A stretch of DNA of 64,000 nucleotides from Chloroflexi bacterium HGW-Chloroflexi-4 (GTDB lineage: Bacteria > Chloroflexota > Anaerolineae > Anaerolineales > Anaerolineaceae): contig PHBW01000019.1 of NCBI GenBank assembly GCA_002840715.1, forward strand, positions 36,890-100,889. The letters run 5' to 3'. Of the stretch, positions 60,792-64,000 are shown piece after piece; the stretch's first letter is position 1; each line of letters begins with the position of its first letter. The notes below the pieces were generated by a model that ran no database searches, was not told where the DNA came from, and was given only the letters and a program-made list of their open reading frames with translations. The position numbers and the translations under genes are program-made.

Positions 60792-62572
60792 TGTCATTTT
60801 TCCTTTCGTTGAACCGCATTAAAATCTTGGGATTTTTCCTGTCACTTTTCATTGCTGTCATCGGTTTTCAAATGATCCGCATTCAGCTTAGTACCCATGC
60901 TGAAACCCTCGATTCATGGGCCAGCAACTACGGCACTGAAGTGCGCACCATTCAATCCGAACGCGGATACATCTACGACCGTTGGGGCCATCTGCTGGCT
61001 GGCAATAAAGAAGTTTACGAATTGGGTGTAGAACTTCAATACGTGAGAAACCCCGTCGCCATCGCCACCGCTATGGCCAGCATCTTCGGTTCAGATTACA
61101 ACACAGTTCTTGCCAATGTCAGCATGCCTTATGACTCCACTGGCAGCGTCTATGTCACGCTTCAAGATTTTATTCCTGTCGATCAAATTGACAAGCTGGA
61201 CGCCTTGAAGCAACAATATGAAGAAGCCAATCCTTACGGTGAAAATCCGGAACTTCCTTCACTGCGCGGTCTTGTCTGGACTCCTCACCTGCAGCGCATT
61301 TATCCCGAGGGAACACTGGCTTCCAACATTCTCGGATTCTACACTTATTATGACCGAGACAAAGGCAAGGGTTATTTCGGCGTCGAAGAAAAATATGATA
61401 ATCTTCTTGCCGGCATCAAACAAAAAGTGGTCATACCGCTCGATCCTTACGAGATGCAAGAAATCCCTACCGCCCCTGCTGGCGCAAGCCTGGTTCTGAC
61501 CATCGACCGTGAAATTCAACGTACGATCGAAAAGATTTTAGATAAAGCAGTCAAACACAACAGTGCAAAAAACGGCACAATCATTGTGATGAATCCGAAA
61601 ACTGGCGAAATTATAGCCATGGCAAGTACGCCACGGCTGGACCCCAACACATACTGGGATTACGAGAAACTCTTTCCCGCAGGTACCTCTTACAACATGG
61701 CCGTCAGCCAGGTTTACGAACCTGGTTCTGTCTTTAAAGTCCTCACCATGGCCAGCGCATTGGATGCAGGCGCAGTGAAATGGGACACCCCCTTCACCGA
61801 CACCGGTGTGATTGAAGTCGGCGGCTGGCCCATCTACAACTGGGACCGCGGCGCCTGGGGCAACCAGAACATGATCGGCTGCATGCAGCACTCCTTGAAT
61901 GTCTGTCTTTCTTGGGTTGCCTTGCAATTGGGACCCGAAAAATTTTATGAGTACATGGAAAGTTTTGGCATCGGTCATCGCACCAATATTGATATGGCCA
62001 ACGAAGAAGTCTATCCGCTCAGTGAACCCGGTGACCCCATGTGGTATTCAATCAACCTCGCCACCAATTCCTTTGGTCAAGGCGTGGCGGTTACTCCTGT
62101 TCAGATGATCATGGCCGCTTCAGCCATCGCCAATGACGGAAAAATGATGGCGCCGCATATTCTGCATTCTTATATTCAAAACGGTCAGCAATATGAAACC
62201 AATCCACAGGTGGTTGGTGCCCCGATCAGCAAAGAGACCTCTGATATTCTGACCGAAATGCTCGCCATCTCGCTTGAACAAGAAGCTTCAGATGCATTGG
62301 TTGAAGGTTATCGTGTCGCTGGCAAAACTGGTACCGCAGAAATCGCCGTCAACGGTCAATATTCCAGCGGCAGAACCAACGCCTCTTTTGTTGGCTGGGG
62401 TCCTGTGGATGACCCGCAATTCATTGTTTATGTCTGGCTTGAACAACCCAAAAGCTCCATCTGGGGTTCTGTGGTTGCTGCGCCGGTTTTCAGAGATGTG
62501 GTCAAGCAAATTGTTGTACTTATGAACATTCCACCAGATGATCTTCGCAAGAGTCTGGTAGCAGGGCAATAA
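60788..62572 (+). CDS. ftsI: penicillin-binding protein 2/FtsI (septal transpeptidase)
   Basis: 594 aa. N-terminal membrane segment (LGFFLSLFIAVIGFQMIRIQL), PBP dimerisation region (RTIQSERGYIYDRWGHLLA) and the transpeptidase domain with SVFK (S about 314), SLN (in MQHSLNVCLSW) and KTG (VAGKTGTAEI). It cross-links peptidoglycan at the septum. No PASTA domain is visible at the C-terminus. Confidence 0.95.
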   Translation: MMSFFLSLNRIKILGFFLSLFIAVIGFQMIRIQLSTHAETLDSWASNYGTEVRTIQSERGYIYDRWGHLLAGNKEVYELGVELQYVRNPVAIATAMASIFGSDYNTVLANVSMPYDSTGSVYVTLQDFIPVDQIDKLDALKQQYEEANPYGENPELPSLRGLVWTPHLQRIYPEGTLASNILGFYTYYDRDKGKGYFGVEEKYDNLLAGIKQKVVIPLDPYEMQEIPTAPAGASLVLTIDREIQRTIEKILDKAVKHNSAKNGTIIVMNPKTGEIIAMASTPRLDPNTYWDYEKLFPAGTSYNMAVSQVYEPGSVFKVLTMASALDAGAVKWDTPFTDTGVIEVGGWPIYNWDRGAWGNQNMIGCMQHSLNVCLSWVALQLGPEKFYEYMESFGIGHRTNIDMANEEVYPLSEPGDPMWYSINLATNSFGQGVAVTPVQMIMAASAIANDGKMMAPHILHSYIQNGQQYETNPQVVGAPISKETSDILTEMLAISLEQEASDALVEGYRVAGKTGTAEIAVNGQYSSGRTNASFVGWGPVDDPQFIVYVWLEQPKSSIWGSVVAAPVFRDVVKQIVVLMNIPPDDLRKSLVAGQ

Positions 62573-62580
62573 GAGGATAA

Positions 62581-63987
62581 ATGTTGACACTGGCTGATCT
62601 GATCCAATCAGAACAAGGGTTTCGACCCGATCGCGCTTCGCTGGGCATCAGCGAGGTTGTGGTGGATTCACGCCAAGCCATCCCGGCATCCATGTTCGTC
62701 GCCATAGCCAGTGGACATTCTTTCGTCAAAGCTGCCTTTGATCGCGGCGCACATCTCGCCCTGATTCAAGATAAAGTGGATGATGACATCCGCGTGCTCG
62801 ACCTGACGGTTCCTTTCACACAGTCTTCTGTGATTCCATCAGCTCCTTTTGCTGTGCGAGTGAAAGATTCCACCGCCAGTCTGCAAAAATTGGCAGCCTT
62901 CTGGCGCCAAAAATTCGATCTCAAAGTCATTGGCATCACAGGCAGCGTTGGTAAGTCCACCACCAAAGAGCTTGTGGCTGAAGTCCTCTCTCATCGGTTC
63001 AAAACGTTGAAGAACATTGGTAACTACAACAACGAAGTTGGATTACCCCTCACCCTTCTCCGACTTGGTAAAGGTTATGAATGCGCCGTGCTCGAAATGG
63101 GCTTTTTCGTACCTGGTGAGATCAAGCAGTTGTGTGATATTGCTTTGCCGCAAGTGGGCATTCTAACCAATATTGGCACCGTGCATGCAGAACGTGCCGG
63201 CTCTCAGGCAGAAATCGCCCGCGGCAAGAGCGAACTTGTACAGGCACTGCCCGCTGACCCCGAAGGTACTGCTATTTTGAATATCGACGATCCCTGGATC
63301 GTCCCCATGGCTTCCCAAACCAAAGCCAGAGTTTTCTTTTACGGGATTGACCCCAAGGCTGAACTCTGGGCAGATGATATTATCAGCCAGGGTTTGAACG
63401 GCATTCACTTTACCCTGCATTACCACGGTCAATCCTACTCAATGCAGGCACCGGTCATCGGCCGCCACTCCATTCACACCGTTTTACGCACAGTAGCTGC
63501 CGGTTTGGTCGAAGGAATGCAAATGCCCGAGATCATTCACGCCCTTCAGCAAGCCAGCAGCCAGCTTCGCCTGGTCGCCGTGCATACCCGTCAGGGTGCC
63601 CTGCTCCTGGATGACACCTATAATGCCTCTCCAGAATCCACATTGGCTGCATTGAACTTGCTTAATGATCTGCCCGGCAGAAAAATCGCTGTTTTAGGCG
63701 GGATGTATGAACTTGGTATGTATGAAAAAAGCGGCCACGAAATGATCGGTATTCGGGCTGCAGAAGTGGCCGATCAATTGATCACTTTTGGTGAACACGC
63801 CCGCATGATTTCTGCGTCAGCCATTCAGGCGGGATTGGCTTCATCTGCTGTTACGAGTTTTGATGAAGTGGATGAAGTGGTTGATGCGCTGCAGTCCATC
63901 CTCAAACAGGGTGATATCGTATTGGTAAAAGGTTCTCACGGCCTGCGCATGGATCGCATCGTTCAGGCTTTGGAGGTGGAAGCATGA
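62581..63987 (+). CDS. murF: UDP-MurNAc-tripeptide--D-Ala-D-Ala ligase
   Basis: 468 aa Mur ligase. ATP site ITGSVGKSTTKELVAEVL (about 120), central domain LKNIGNYNNEVGLPLTLL and AVLEMGF, then NIGTVHAERAGS, and C-terminal domain LLDDTYNASPESTLAALNLL. The NYNNExGLP and DxYNASPxS patterns mark MurF. It follows ftsI by 8 bases, so the usual murE gene between them is missing here. The stop overlaps the next ATG (ATGA). Confidence 0.96.
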   Translation: MLTLADLIQSEQGFRPDRASLGISEVVVDSRQAIPASMFVAIASGHSFVKAAFDRGAHLALIQDKVDDDIRVLDLTVPFTQSSVIPSAPFAVRVKDSTASLQKLAAFWRQKFDLKVIGITGSVGKSTTKELVAEVLSHRFKTLKNIGNYNNEVGLPLTLLRLGKGYECAVLEMGFFVPGEIKQLCDIALPQVGILTNIGTVHAERAGSQAEIARGKSELVQALPADPEGTAILNIDDPWIVPMASQTKARVFFYGIDPKAELWADDIISQGLNGIHFTLHYHGQSYSMQAPVIGRHSIHTVLRTVAAGLVEGMQMPEIIHALQQASSQLRLVAVHTRQGALLLDDTYNASPESTLAALNLLNDLPGRKIAVLGGMYELGMYEKSGHEMIGIRAAEVADQLITFGEHARMISASAIQAGLASSAVTSFDEVDEVVDALQSILKQGDIVLVKGSHGLRMDRIVQALEVEA

Positions 63988-64000
63988 AAGAAACTTCTCT
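63984..64000 (+). CDS. start of next gene, expected mraY (partial)
   Basis: ATG overlapping the murF stop, preceded by GGAGG, and five further codons (K-E-T-S-L). The window ends here. By position it should be mraY, the lipid I transferase, but the sequence seen is too short to confirm. Confidence 0.5.

Noticed and set aside
1..64000. CRISPR arrays, tRNA and rRNA genes, IS elements with transposases
   Set aside because: No regularly spaced repeats, no tRNA-like CCA-ended folds and no transposase motifs were recognised by reading. A covariance-model scan was not possible.

Overview
The window looks like chromosome from a Chloroflexota bacterium, most likely of the Anaerolineae/Anaerolineales type. 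This is inferred from gene content and not from a phylogeny. The pointers are a short YidC without a large periplasmic domain, a T-box-controlled class 2 isoleucyl-tRNA synthetase, a KimA-like permease with two RCK proteins, DUF6159 and DUF1028 proteins, many lipoproteins, and a mraZ-rsmH-ftsL-ftsI-murF-mraY division cluster.

Layout. 0-4.7 kb: a frameshifted DsrE-like gene, a methyltransferase, and ileS behind a T-box leader. 4.9-9.2 kb: a large PAS/GAF/HD-GYP signalling protein convergent with pyrimidine-nucleoside phosphorylase. 9.3-12.8 kb: the conserved rpmH-rnpA-yidD-(beta-propeller lipoprotein)-yidC-khpB operon. 12.9-16.2 kb: a potassium-transport-like module. 16.3-30.7 kb: housekeeping and hypothetical genes (mtaB, TPR protein, a short cold-shock protein, PatB-type aminotransferase, rRNA-type methyltransferase, DUF6159, DUF1028, ATP-grasp) and two oligopeptide-type ABC permeases. 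30.8-35.8 kb: low-density DNA with a cysteine-rich lipoprotein, a decayed copy of comM, and two small genes.

35.8-45.6 kb is the most interesting part. The chromosomal comM/yifB gene is split by an 8,309-bp element. The element carries a large serine recombinase at its right end, a small minus-strand replication operon (ribbon-helix-helix protein, two unknown small proteins, a RepA-like ATPase), an iteron-plus-hairpin candidate origin, a phage-type large terminase preceded by a small-terminase-like gene, one unknown protein, and two cargo genes. No capsid, portal or tail gene is seen. It resembles a minimal phage satellite or mobilisable replicon. A second, uninterrupted but decayed comM copy 2.7 kb upstream shows what the empty site looks like. 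It also shows that the 3' half of the real comM has lost one base.

45.7-58.7 kb: a methyltransferase, a tightly coupled isochorismatase / thioredoxin-reductase-like / RlmN-like radical-SAM operon with unusual active-site changes, an alcohol dehydrogenase, a MacB-type ABC export operon whose second ATPase is fused to a cyclic-nucleotide-binding-like domain, an F420-type nitroreductase-like protein and a carotenoid-type membrane protein. 58.7-64 kb: the division/cell-wall cluster, driven by a clear promoter followed by three MraZ boxes, running off the end at mraY. No tRNA, rRNA or CRISPR array was recognised.
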